Below are positions 9,148-18,851 of a stretch of 27,500 bases of DNA, one piece after another. Made by a program: the position numbers and the translations under genes. This DNA is from Symbiodinium natans (lineage: Eukaryota; Sar; Dinophyceae; Suessiales; Symbiodiniaceae). The stretch covers positions 1 to 27,500 of the forward strand of contig CAJNDS010001205.1 of the NCBI GenBank assembly GCA_905221605.1, in the 5' to 3' direction. The notes under the pieces are model-generated. The model saw only the letters and a program-made list of their open reading frames with translations, was not told the DNA's origin and searched no databases. Numbering within the stretch: position 1 is the stretch's first letter; each line of letters starts with the position of its first letter.

Positions 9148-12100
9148 TCAGGCGCGAACCTTCATGCCAATGGACCTTCTCAACTCCAGACTTAGGCGGG
9201 CATGGCTGTCAGGCGACTCCTTGTGAGCCACACGGAGCCATTGCAAAAGTAAGTCGGAGTGATGCGTGTTGCTGATCCAGCACTCACATTTTTTGTGTTT
9301 CCTGCACACAGCTCTGAGTGACTCTTGCCCTGTTGCATGTTTCACTAGCAGATTGGCAGCACCTAACTCCTCCACCACACCTCGAAACACTCGGCGAACC
9401 GTGCAGAAAGTGGTACCATGACCACCGTACTTGACTTCAACCCGGCTGCCATCTTCCTCGGTCGACAGCAACTGCCAGTCATGCACCACGCCAGAGCTGC
9501 CAGCTGCCGCCGCTCTGCTCACTGGTTCAGACGGCCCTGGTCGTCCAACATCTGCTGAAGCTGCTGAACCAGATGCCGGAGCTGATGAAGTTCGAGTGGA
9601 GCAAGCGGCACCGTGTTCCTGTTCTTCAACGTCACAGTCAACGTGGCACTCCTCAAGAATGTCACTGTCTGAGTCTGCAGACGCGCGGGTCGACATCCAA
9701 GTTTGCTCAGGGACCTCTATGGCGCTGCAGACCTCCACAGCCTTCTTGAGTTCTGCAATTTGTTTTGGCCCGAGAATAGCCTGCAGCTGTGGGTCATCCA
9801 GGATGTCCTGTCAAATGACTCCAACAGCTAAAAGAAACAAACCTTTGTTACAGCCCTAGACCCTTGGCCCTGGACCCATGAACATTGCTAACGAGAATCT
9901 GTCTCGTTGGCAACATTTTTCTGGACATCACCTTCTTCACCAGGCGGCTGCACAGAGGTCCGTCTTGTCCTCCTCCTCTTTGTGGGCGGGAGATCTGGGC
10001 CGGCACCATCGTCCAGCAAGGACAGAAAATCCACACCGTCGCCGGCGCGTGCATCGTCATACTCTTCGGGCTGTCCAGGCTCCATGAGTGGCTCCCCTGC
10101 AACCTCTGAGTCATCCTGCCCTGCATCGCCATCCACAGTCACCACGGCTTGCTGGAAGCTAGTGTCCAACCCTGTCACTCGAACCTGCTTTGGGCTGATG
10201 TCTTGGAACAGCAACTTGTTGATTACCACTGTGCTGGGAGACATGTTCTCGTCGTCGAACAGACTGAGCAAATGAAAGGCGAATGCGTCTGAGAGAAGCG
10301 TCTGCAAACGACCTACCCGCCTTTCACCAGCAGGGACAGGCAAGTAGTCCTTCTGGCAATCCACATACTTCTCAAAAGCCAGGTCGAGCAGCATATTGTC
10401 AAACCTCCCTGGCCCAGCCCCAAACTGAAAGGGCTCGGAAATTTCAGCGAGAACGAAAACCTGATCTGCCTTCAATGCTCCTGCTCTGGAAGAGACAGCA
10501 GTGAGCCAAGCATATTGCCGGACCACATGTCGTCTAGGCCTGGCAGAAGAGAACACTTCGAAAGCCAGCAGCACATCTGCTTGCACGGTAGCTGTCGGAG
10601 AAGCATAGAGCCCGACGATCTCCAGGAAAGCCGCCAACAAGTTCCTGTGCAACTGAATGCCTGGCAGACGAGGCTGCTCGTGCAGTAAAGTTATAGGCAT
10701 TAGGGCTTGGCCTGTTTAGGGTTTAGGGTCTTGGGGTGATCGAAGCTAGCAGCTACCTGGTCTCGGGGTCTGAGTATCATCACAAAGTCCAATCAGACAG
10801 GAAACGTTCCACTTCTCCAGTGTTGCGACACTGGCAACCGCAGAAGCCCTCGTACACGACCTTCTTGGGAAATCGGTCGGCGTCCGGCGGGCGAGCCATT
10901 CTTTCCATCTCCCGATCGAAATGAAGCTCGGCCTGTTTGGCAGTGATGCCCTTCGCCCGCTGCGCTCGTGCTATGCTTTCCAGATCTCTTCCGAGACAGG
11001 ATAGTCATGCTTGGCTAACTGAAATTTGCTTCTCGCAGGCTCGCCACCCGAATACGGTGAGACCAATGCTTTCAGATCTCTTGTTTCGAGGAGCCGTTGC
11101 AAAGGCATCGCGTTCAGAAGCTTCGGCGCAAAGGGCTGCCCGTGCAGGGCACGAACATCTTGCGAGTCAGAAATGGCAGGCTGGGCAATGACTTGGTGCT
11201 GTGCTCTTTGCAATTTGGCATCTTGTTTGGTGGCCTGGGCCATCGCCTCATAGATTTGCTTCTGCTCAGCTGGCAGCTCTCTCCAAGCATCGCGAACCTG
11301 ATCCCACACTGCTCTCGTCACCGGGTTCACAGCCCCACCGAACTGCTGTTGTCGCAGCCACTCAGCACGATACAGTTCCAAGGCCGACTTGCCCTTGGCT
11401 CTTCGGCGGGTCTTGTCCTTCACTGTCAAGTCCCCCGCTGATACCTGGATGTCTGCAACCTTTTCTTTAGCGGAGGCAGGCCACGTGTGCTGTCGTGCTT
11501 GACGAGCTATGAGGTAAGAATCCGAGTTGATGAACTTAGCCGCTATAGTGCTGAATCCGCTCTCGGCATTCTGCCGGTTAGCGGCATGCTTGACCTCCAC
11601 ATCAGCAACACTCAGCTGCAAAGTGGATGCATAGAAATGCATGATTCTTTTCCAATGCTTGCTGAGCAGGTCCTCTGCAGTCACTTCTCGGGCCTTCAAG
11701 GCTCGTGCCAGGCCTGGAGTTACACAACAGGCACGCTTTCTTCTCCACGACGCCAGAAATGAAGACAATACCTCGGGGCAAGCTTGCTCATCACCAACGA
11801 CAGCCACTAGAAAAGCATCTCCGTGCAGATACTCAAAGTGACGACGATATTGCCAAGCCGATGCATGGAGCAACACTCTCCTGATTTCACGAACCAGATG
11901 TGGCTCGCAAAGGCAGAAGCGAGCAAAGGTGTCATACCCCCAGGTCGACCACAACAATCGCATTCGCCCAGCTCCAGTTTCTGAGGACAGCAGCAGGCTG
12001 TAGTGTTGCAACATGCTCGTCAACACACTGCTGCGGGGGTCCAGCAGGCAATACAACGGCGGTCGCTTGCCTGGACTCAAGCTCTGGCCCAAACATTTCA

Positions 12101-14086
12101 GCCAGTACCATGTAAGCACACGGTTTGGCTCTATTGCAACCGTCAACAGGCTCAGGGCCCATTTCTCGTGCCTGTTCTGCAAGAACGACATGGATGTTTG
12201 AAGACGGCGGCCATTGACAACATGGAAGGATAGGGTTTCAACTAGCCGAGGGTCAACATTGTCTACATCCTCGTCATACTCTTTGAAGACCATTTCGCCA
12301 AATGCATCTTGAAAGACATGCTCCAACCAATTGTGCACCACAGCCCCCGCCAGACAAAAGTCTAGAGGGGAGAAAAGCTTTGTCCATTTGCTGGGAGTCG
12401 GTACGGATGGTAGTGCTGCAAGAAAGAGGTCGAGTAGTGCGTCCGAGCATTTTCTCACAGCAGTGGCCCTGTCAGCACAATGCCTTTGGGCAAGAGGCAG
12501 GGATTCGCTGGAGCAGATATGGCAAGGCTCACCTGACACATCATCGCCGTTCCACATGTCTAAGAAAGCTCTGGCCTTACGATCAAAAGCAGACTCGCTA
12601 TCGTCGTCAGCCGGCTCCGGCACATAATTTTCGACTTTCGAACTATGCCGGTCAAGCTTCTTCCACATGCGAAGGTAGTCGATGAGCTCACAAATTGCTG
12701 CATGTGGCTGCACGTGCTCCGAAGGGTTTGACGCCATGACATCTGTGCGAAATCGCAAAGTTCGATCAACCCAAACTTGCACTGCTTGCCGAATGCGCAT
12801 CCAGTACCCCAGGTTGCGAACAAACACGGTCATTCCGTAGATTCTGTTCAACAACGTGGGGCTGATGATCGCCAGAAGTGAAGCATTGTTGAGCTGGACA
12901 GCATGGTTCATGCACCTGCAGTGTGTGAACAACAGCGGATGCCCACCCCGTCCTGCCACATTGCTTTTCGCCTGCTGAACCAAGTGAGCCAGCAGTCGCA
13001 TGTTGCTGCTTGCGCCATCTGTCTCTGCCAAGTCCATGTTCTCGTGAGCATGTTGCCTTAAGAGGCCCACCAGCCCATTGATGCATTTGTATGCTGGGTG
13101 ATGGAACAAACTGTAGTATTGATGCTCTGCTCCAGTCGCTAACAGGCTCACCGGTGGCAAAACCAAACGAATGACTACAGAGGACCCGTCCTCCCAGGCA
13201 AGCACCAGCCGTACACGAAGGACTAAGACCTGCCAGCTGCTCCGCACTCGCTGCGAGGATTTGTCTGCATTCATTGTACACAACAATTGCGTTTCGTCCC
13301 ATTTGAAATGCTTCAAACACAACGATGGCGGCTTCTCGCTGCACCAAGACACGAGCTTCGCTACGAACAATGCTTGATTGTTCATGAACGCTGAGCTCGT
13401 CATGACTTGCATGTGTTTTACTGTGGACCGTGCAACATCCAGATGCTGAGCCAATGCACTGTTGCGACATATCCGGCCATATGAAGCTTCCAAGAAAGAA
13501 TGCCACGCCAGCTTTCGTTTGTAGCGATTGCCCCTTTGACTAGGCCTCATCACCTGCAGGGCAATACCAACGGCCTTGCTGGAGCGATCAATGCGAAGCT
13601 GAAGGACACGAGACTCGTGAATGAAATGGCTGTCCCTCAACAGCTCAGCCACCGATTCCGAAAAATTTTCCACTCGTCTGGCAAATTTGATGGAACCTTA
13701 CAGTTTGCAAGGACGGTGACCTTTGGGCTGCAGGGCTTACTTAGACTTTGACTGCTCAGGGCGATGGGGCCTTTGAGAGTACATGATTTCAGGGTTCTCC
13801 CCGCCAACAAACCCTAAACCCTGAGTGATTGCAGAAGAAACAGTAATTCAAAAAAGGTACGCATGTGACAGGCAAGCAGTGCTCGTTCAGCATACAGACC
13901 ATGTCTGCCCTTGCCCACTCGCCCCTTCAAAGAAGGAAAAACTGCACGACGTTGAAAGTCACCCTGGCTGGTGGTTCGCGGGAAATTCTGCACTGCAACT
14001 AATTTGTCGGACTCCTGTTGCTGCAAAGCCGTCTCGTCGCTCACTGCAACCTCTGTGTCGCTCTCCAGCAAAGACAGAAAATCCAT
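9148..14086 (-). CDS. hAT-like RNase H-fold transposase-type protein with HMG-box-like domain (five exons)
   Basis: Proposed join on the minus strand: 14086-13861, 13696-11056, 10987-10784, 10644-9915, 9807-9148; about 1486 aa, every junction in phase. Residues ~155-173 resemble a helix-turn-helix (ALAQHLDVARSTVKHM). An RNase H-like core follows: KWDETQ with Asp209, ETDGASSN with Asp302, and CRCMNHAVQL (Cys337, His340), matching the order of hAT transposases. A candidate third acid is Glu776 or Glu787 around VEVKHAANRQNAESGF. Residues ~844-905 resemble an HMG box (conserved W...L, EQK..YE). The C-terminal third holds a basic NLS (KRRRTRR, 1246-1252) and a Cys/His cluster (CRKHKKCECW, ~1435-1444). 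Start ATG 14086 was chosen over 14137 because a strong AG acceptor lies between them. No frameshift or internal stop is seen. It could be a transposase or a multicopy domesticated relative; fold assignment is by eye. Confidence 0.6.
9808..9914 (-). other. Intron 4 of the transposase-like gene
   Basis: Donor AAAAAT/GTTGCC and acceptor TTTGACAG/GACATC, phase 0, 107 nt. Without it the upstream frame stops at a TAG near 9888, while the downstream frame is open well before its first usable start. A GC donor three bases further in (GTT/GCC) is also in phase. Confidence 0.5.
10645..10783 (-). other. Intron 3 of the transposase-like gene
   Basis: Donor ACTTT/GTGATG and acceptor TTGCACAG/GAACTT, phase 2, 139 nt, joining FLSDWT to NLLAAFLE. 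It contains a short telomere-type element at 10717-10729. The alternative is that ATG 10700 starts a separate gene, but the phase match favours splicing. Confidence 0.5.
10988..11055 (-). other. Intron 2 of the transposase-like gene
   Basis: Donor TCACC/GTATTC and acceptor CTCGGAAG/AGATCT, phase 2, 68 nt. It joins KALVSP to DLESIARAQRAK. The unspliced frame stops at a TAG near 10971, whereas the third frame downstream is open for about 67 codons with coding character. Confidence 0.5.
11208..11393 (-). other. HMG-box-like domain in exon 2
   Basis: This segment encodes about 62 residues beginning KGKSALELYRAEWLR and including VWDQVRDAWRELPAEQKQIY. The spacing of the aromatic residue near the start, the central W, the L-P-x-E-x-K and the Y matches the HMG-box pattern that binds DNA non-specifically or bends it. 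The canonical N-terminal Pro-Lys-Arg-Pro is absent. Confidence 0.55.
12900..13310 (-). other. Candidate catalytic core of the transposase-like domain
   Basis: First acidic motif KWDETQ near 13298, second ETDGASSN near 13019, and the C-x2-H motif CMNH near 12910. In hAT transposases the second Asp lies in a T-D-x-A-x-x-N context and is followed by a C-x-x-H, as here. The first motif differs from the usual hAT form. Confidence 0.5.
13697..13860 (-). other. Intron 1 of the transposase-like gene
   Basis: Donor CACATGC/GTACCT and acceptor ACTGTAAG/GTTCCA, phase 1, 164 nt, joining ALLACHMR to SIKFARRVE. A short CCCTAAA element lies inside, at 13809-13822. The exon 2 frame has no ATG near its 5' end, which supports an upstream exon. 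Confidence 0.6.
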
Positions 14087-14114
14087 CACGCAATTGAGAG
14101 AGGTTTCTCGAATT

Positions 14115-14131
14115 CTGAGAAAGGATATGTC
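14115..14131 (-). promoter_or_regulatory. Candidate SL trans-splice acceptor of the transposase-like gene
   Basis: The minus strand reads ATATCCTTTCTCAG, a pyrimidine-rich AG acceptor 28 bases before ATG 14086. It lies downstream of the ATG at 14137, which would therefore be removed from a trans-spliced mRNA. Confidence 0.45.
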
Positions 14132-14150
14132 GAGCATATAGACTCACAAC

Positions 14151-14172
14151 CCTAAATCCTAAACCCTAAACC
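14151..14172. repeat. Short CCCTAAA tract just upstream of the transposase-like gene
   Basis: Three CCCTAAA-type units sit about 65 bp before the proposed start codon, so telomere-type DNA lies in the presumed promoter. The stretch 14173-14345 shows nothing recognisable. Confidence 0.85.
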
Positions 14173-14345
14173 TGGAAAGTTGCTCAAGGATGTACGGCTA
14201 GGTTGTTGCTGCTGCAATCTACAATTGAAGGACCTGAAACCCTTCCCCATGTCTCGAGCAGCATCGACGGAGACCTGCACCTTCGCAGCATGAGGGCCTC
14301 CATTGGTCCAACGGACCCTGAAGCAGAGAAGTTGGCCGAGACTAC

Positions 14346-14446
14346 TAGGGGTTAATCGGGCAAAAGTTAAGGGTTAAGTGGGCCAAGGCTTAAGGGTTAA
14401 CTGGGCAAGGACTAAGAGTTAAGTGGGTCAAGACTTAGGGGTTAAG
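14346..14446. repeat. 22-23-bp tandem repeat GGTTAA-GGGC-AAG
   Basis: About four units of the form GGGTTAAGTGGGCCAAGGCT with variants. Read on the opposite strand they resemble the GTTAAC repeats at 8935-9083 (TTAACCCTTAA...TGGCCC). The array lies upstream of the transposase-like gene. Confidence 0.75.
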
Positions 14447-14515
14447 GAAAGCCGGACTAGACCAACAGGAATCCTGTAAAGACACCTATGCCAAACGTGC
14501 TAGACAAGACATCCA

Positions 14516-14760
14516 AGGTTTAGGGTTTAGGGTTTAGGGTTTAGGGTTTCCAAATTCCGACGGAAGTTGACGAGCCATTCGTGGGTTCGATCGGGTTCAG
14601 TCAAATTTCGAAGAGAATGTTAGGCAAGAAAAGCGGCGAATGAACAACAGTTCGACTAACCTCGCTAAGCTTAGGGCTTATGGGGGTTTAGGGTTGAGGG
14701 TTTAGGGTTTAGAGTTTTAGGGTTTAGGGTTTGGGTTTTGGGTTTTGGCAACTTTGGGCC
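14516..14760. repeat. TTTAGGG tracts with unique spacer
   Basis: Perfect units at about 14516-14549 and degenerate units (TTTGGGT variants) at about 14684-14750. The 130-bp spacer has no recognisable content. Confidence 0.9.
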
Positions 14761-14815
14761 CACACAGCTGCGAAGTAGATCATTGTGATGATGCTGCATG
14801 GCGTTTCGATCTACT

Positions 14816-14981
14816 CTACTGTTTGCTTAAGAACCCCCCCCCCCCAAAAAAAAAAAAAAAAAATGTTCTTCCCGGTAAGGGTAATAAGGGGATCCCCCCA
14901 AAATAGAAATATTCTTCCCTATAACAAAGGGTAACAAAGGGAATTTTTTTTTTTTGGGGGGGGTTCTTGAGCAAATAGTAG
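14816..14981. mobile_element. Inverted-repeat element with C-run/A-run ends, family 3
   Basis: The left end reads CTACTGTTTGCTTAAGAACC followed by a C run and an A run. The right end is its imperfect reverse complement: T run, G run, then GGTTCTTGAGCAAATAGTAG. The terminal inverted repeats are about 45 bp within a 166-bp element, with no coding capacity. The target duplication is ambiguous. Confidence 0.7.
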
Positions 14982-15099
14982 TACCTGACCCTGTGGCCAA
15001 AAATGGCTCGACGAACCCCTTTGCCCGAATGTTGGGTTCGAGAGAACACCCACAGGCCCGCCTCGCACCTCCATGTCACGAACCCAGGCTTGCGAACTC

Positions 15100-15146
15100 C
15101 CGCGCGCGCCCGCGCGCGCGCGTGCCCGCGCGCGCGCGCGCGCGCG
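15100..15146. repeat. (CG)n tract
   Basis: Nearly pure alternating CG with a few C or T interruptions. Alternating purine-pyrimidine CG of this length is a classical Z-DNA-prone sequence. The stretch 15150-15454 is unique apart from a (TA)n run at 15231-15245. It has open frames on both strands (a plus-strand frame after TTGCCAG at 15307 looks exon-like) but nothing I recognise. Confidence 0.9.
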
Positions 15147-15454
15147 AGAGAACCTTCCCCAGCCTTATAGCCTTTAAGCTTCAGCCCACAGCCAGAGCTA
15201 AACAGCTTTACTGGAATGCACCTGGGTTGATATATATATATATATTATGTGTGTATTTCTGAAACTGCAAGAATAGAATCAAAACTTCATCGAGTTTTCC
15301 TTGCCAGGTGACTTCAACGACAATTCCCAAGTGCTTTTGCAGAAGCACTACAAAGGCTCTGCAACTGTGTCGAGATCGAAGCGGCTGCGAACCTGCCTGA
15401 AACATAAACCCCGACAAGTTCGACGAAGGTTCAGTGACGCCCCCGAGTTTCAAA

Positions 15455-16010
15455 CACCCTAAACCCTGAACCCTAAACCCTAAACCCCTATAGACCCCTA
15501 AAACACACCTTCAATGCTGCATGCTTATCGGGGTTTCGGGCTTCACTCTAGGCTTTCGAATTTAGGGCTTAGAAATGTAAGAAGCATGGCTTAAGGCTTG
15601 AGACACAACTTTTCTTGACGGACGTGATTGTTTTTTCAAACTTGCCAAGCAACTGAAATCTTAAACGAATCTACTTATAAATAAAGGGGCATTCTCCTGA
15701 GGAACTGATACTTGTGGTAGCTATGAAGGGGCAGCGTCCACGCACGCGCACGCGCACGTGCACGAGACCGAGACAGGGGCAGAGGAAGAGGCAGAGGCAG
15801 CGCACGGCTCTAAACCCTAAATGCTCTTCGACCATTGGGTGGCGGACCGGGACGAGGTAGCCTCCACGGAAACGGGGGAAGGTGACTGCCGCGCAGGACC
15901 TGCCGAGAAGCCCCCAATTACACCCCACCCTAAGCCCTAAACACTGAACGCATACTTAGGATTGTCGGGTTCACCCTAAACTCTAGAGGGTGTTTGGGGT
16001 TTAGGGTGTA
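15455..16010. repeat. Scattered telomere-type units with unique spacers
   Basis: CCCTAAA units at about 15455-15488 and single or degenerate units up to 16010. The 15500-15950 sequence includes an alternating (GCAC)n-like run near 15740-15760 and a purine-rich GGCAGAGG run near 15775-15800. No gene is supported. Confidence 0.7.
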
Positions 16011-16075
16011 GGGTAGCCCAGTAACCTCCTGAAAAAAAGGGCACCCTTTTCTTGGTTGACCCTACCAGGGGGCTA
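16011..16075. mobile_element. Inverted-repeat element, family 2, short copy
   Basis: GGGTAGCCCAGTAACCTCCT opens a 65-bp segment whose left half matches the copy at 18206 (AGCCCAGTAA...AGGGC.CC.TTTTC...GGTTG). The right end CCAGGGGGCTA is a short inverted complement. It seems internally deleted. Confidence 0.5.
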
Positions 16076-16083
16076 AGATTTCG

Positions 16084-16745
16084 GACCCTAAGCCCTAAAC
16101 CCTAAACCCTAAACCCTAAACCCTAAACCCTAAACCCTAAACCTTCAGGTGTTGAGTCTGGGAGAGGGCTGTGGCTATCGCGTTCAGTCGAGTTCGGGGT
16201 TTAGGATCGAGTTCAGGGTTTTGGGGTTTAGGTGTTTAGGGTTTAGGGATTCAAGGAATTGAATTAGGGGTTTAGGGTTTAGGGTTTAGGGTTTAGGGCT
16301 TAGGGATTCAGGGAATTAGGGGTTTAGGATTTAGAGTCCAGGGTTTAGGGTTAAGGGGCTTTGGGGTTTACGGGTTTAGGAATTCAAGGTTCAGAGGTCT
16401 GGGGGCTTAGGGCTTTAGGGGTTTAGAGCTTTAGGGGGTTTCTTTCGGATGGTTTAGGGTTGGGGATCAGGGGTCTATATGACCCTGAACCCTAAACCCT
16501 AAACCCTAAACCCTAAACCCTAAACCCCAAACCCTAAACCCTAAACCCTAGAGTTTATAGGGTTGAATTAGGGGTCAAGGGTTGTGGGGTTTCAGGCGCC
16601 GAGGATGGCCTGGGGGCCTGAGGGTTTCCGCGCTCGCGTATATCGGTTCATGGGCCGTTGGAGCATTAATAGAAGTGCAAGTAGGCTTATAGCCCTAAGC
16701 CCTAAAACCCTAAAGGGTTTAGGGTTTAGGGTTCAGGGTTGAGGG
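16084..16745. repeat. Telomere-type tracts in four alternating blocks
   Basis: CCCTAAA at about 16089-16143, degenerate TTTAGGG at about 16190-16440, CCCTAAA at about 16485-16552 and TTTAGGG at about 16713-16742. Inter-block spacers are under 120 bp and unremarkable. Confidence 0.9.
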
Positions 16746-17082
16746 CTCAAGGTTTCGGGTTCAGGAATTTTGATGGAAGGACTCCAAAAGGGAACCTGAC
16801 TCTGGGTCTCCATAGAGCCATGTCGCGGTGTCGCCCTCACGTTCCCCACCCTCACCCTCCGCCCACCCCTGCCCCCCGCCCCACGGGTTTCCAGACGCTT
16901 GTGGCACCCCTTGTTTCATGCGTATGTCACGGGTTTGTCGCAGTTGTTTCGTGCACTCGTCTTGAAGAGGAGATACGAAACACAGGGCTCGTCGCGGAGG
17001 CTTGTCGCGGAAGAGCAGCCTCGTTACAAACCTTCTATATGGGCGATGTGCTTTAGGGGATTGGGTTGGAGTTCAGGGTTTA

Positions 17083-17262
17083 CTGACGACTTGGGAACTG
17101 CCGGATGAGTTTAAGACGAGACGCTGGCTTGTCTCCAGGCAACACTTCCTCCAGGATCAGATCCTGCGAGGCGCCCCTAAAAATCGAAAACCCTAGCCTT
17201 ACCTCAGAAACGTTGTTGGCAATCAAGTTCAGAAATCTCATGGCTTGAGAGGCAAGGTTTGT
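17083..17262 (-). pseudogene. Possible exon or gene fragment, unrecognised
   Basis: An open minus-strand frame reads NLASQAMRFLNLIANNVSE, followed directly by GTAAGG, a good splice donor. The frame remains open through the would-be intron for about 40 more codons (…LILEEVLPGDKPASRLK…) and stops at the edge of repeat DNA. Amino-acid content looks protein-like, but the opposite strand is also open, so the call is weak. The neighbouring 16800-17080 stretch has plus-strand open frames of similar quality. A (CA)n run lies at 17262-17281. Confidence 0.25.
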
Positions 17263-17733
17263 GCGCACACACACACACACATCAAAGAGGCCGTTGCCTT
17301 TAACAGGCCTTGAAGCCCTGAACCGCCTTCACACAAACAGTCTGAGTCAAAGCCCCGGGGGGTGGGCGGGACGATGGGAATGAAGGTGTAGAGGTTCGGA
17401 GGTTGATGCAGGATTGGGGGTTATAAGGGTATAGGGTTTAGGCCGCAAGACGTGCAGTACGTCAAAGGGAGCAACCTCTTTATTCAGATGGCACGCTGCC
17501 CCCCTCCTCTGAGGGCTGTGCCGCTTGTCACGTCGTGAACGGATTTGCGTTCAGGGTTTAGGGTAAAGCAGGATGAAGGTTTTTGTTTAGGGCTTCAGCA
17601 TTCTTTATAGGGGCTTAGGGTTTCTGGAGCTCTTTAGGGTTATAGGGCTTCGGGCTCTGTAGGGCTTAGGGGCTTGAGGCTTGGGGAGCCTTGCCCCTAA
17701 ACCCGTAAACCACAAACCCAGAAACTTTGCCCA

Positions 17734-18163
17734 ACCCTAAACCCTAAACCCTAAACCCTAAACCCTAAACCCTAAACCCTAAACCCTAAACCCTAAACCC
17801 TAAACCCTAAACCCTAAACCCTAAACCTGAACCCCTACCACCCGCGCTCCTCCAGAAACACGCCCGGAGCATAAACCTCGGGACTGTGGAGGAGATGGGC
17901 ACCTTCGGCTTCGACGGGCTTTTTAGGGTTTAGGGTTTCGGGTTTAGGGTTTGGGGTTTAGGGTTTAGGGTTTAGGGTCTATTTTTCCGTTTTCTTGTTG
18001 CAGGTTTTTTTCGGGGCTCTTGCCGGTGTACTCATGGGACCCTATGCTACCCCACCCGTGAGCGGCTGTTGCGTTTGAGGGGCTCGGGGCTTCTAGGGCT
18101 TTTTGGGTGGTTTAGGGTTTCGGGTTTAAGGTTTAGGGTATAGGGTTTAGGGTTTAGGGTTGG
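17734..18163. repeat. Long CCCTAAA array followed by TTTAGGG arrays
   Basis: About 13 perfect CCCTAAA units at 17734-17827, then TTTAGGG units at about 17922-17980 and 18108-18160. The preceding 17282-17730 stretch has only scattered degenerate units and no gene. Confidence 0.95.
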
Positions 18164-18205
18164 TTTGTCGGGCATTTTTTTTGGCTGTTGTTCGGGTTAA
18201 GGTTT

Positions 18206-18328
18206 CTTGGCAGCCCAGTAAGCAATCTCATGAGAAGGGCGCCTTTTCTCTTTTTGGTTGGCTACTTCATAAAAGGGGACCTTGCACCAAAAGAGAAGTT
18301 GGGTAAAGGGTACCACTGGGCTACCAGG
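18206..18328. mobile_element. Inverted-repeat element, family 2, full copy 1
   Basis: Starts CTTGGCAGCCCAGT and ends ACTGGGCTACCAGG, giving imperfect terminal inverted repeats of about 14 bp. Internal AAGGGCGCCTTTTC and GGCTACTTCATAAAAGGGGACC blocks are shared with the copy at 23353-23465. Length is 123 bp, with no coding capacity. Confidence 0.6.
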
Positions 18329-18428
18329 CTTAGTCCTTCGGGGCTTGATTGCCGATTGCTCGAGACTTCGCTGAGGCGGCAGGGTATCTTGAGATTTCTG
18401 TATTGCCCGTTTCAGGAAGAATACTGTA

Positions 18429-18802
18429 ACCCTAAACCCTAAACCCTAAACTGCAACACAGGGTTTCGGGTATAGGGCAAAGGGCTTGGGGAGTTTATAC
18501 GGCTGTTTTTACCCCAAACCCTAAACCCTAAACCCTAAACCCTAAACCCTAAACCCTAGACCCTAGACCCTAGACCTTGGACCCTAAACCGTGAACCCTA
18601 AACCCTAAAGGGCTTATGGCTTAGGCCCGAAGCACAGCTGCAGCAGAGGCGCCATCGATTCGAAAGGGGATTGAGGCCCCCACGTCCACCAAGACGCGCC
18701 CCTTCATCTACCAAGACCCCTAGGGTTCAGGGTTTAGCGGTTGAGGTTTAGGGTTTAGGGTTTAGGGTTTAGGGTTTAGGGTTCAGGGTTTAGGGTTTAG
18801 GG
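18429..18802. repeat. CCCTAAA and TTTAGGG tracts around an 85-bp unique island
   Basis: CCCTAAA-type at about 18429-18450 and 18513-18610, TTTAGGG at about 18721-18802. The island at 18630-18715 has a short plus-strand open frame (AEAPSIRKGIEAPTSTKTRP) that is too short to identify. Confidence 0.85.
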
Positions 18803-18851
18803 CCCCCAAAACCCCAAAACCCCACATGGTTGAATTGAGATGTGAGATTGA

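Noticed and set aside
9888-10700. Separate gene starting at ATG 10700
   Set aside because: Splicing to the upstream exon keeps phase with GT-AG sites, and the ATG has no acceptor-like context just before it. It remains possible.
14990-15060. tRNA-like GGTTCGA box
   Set aside because: No matching A box or cloverleaf stems could be drawn around it. I found no tRNA or rRNA gene in the window.
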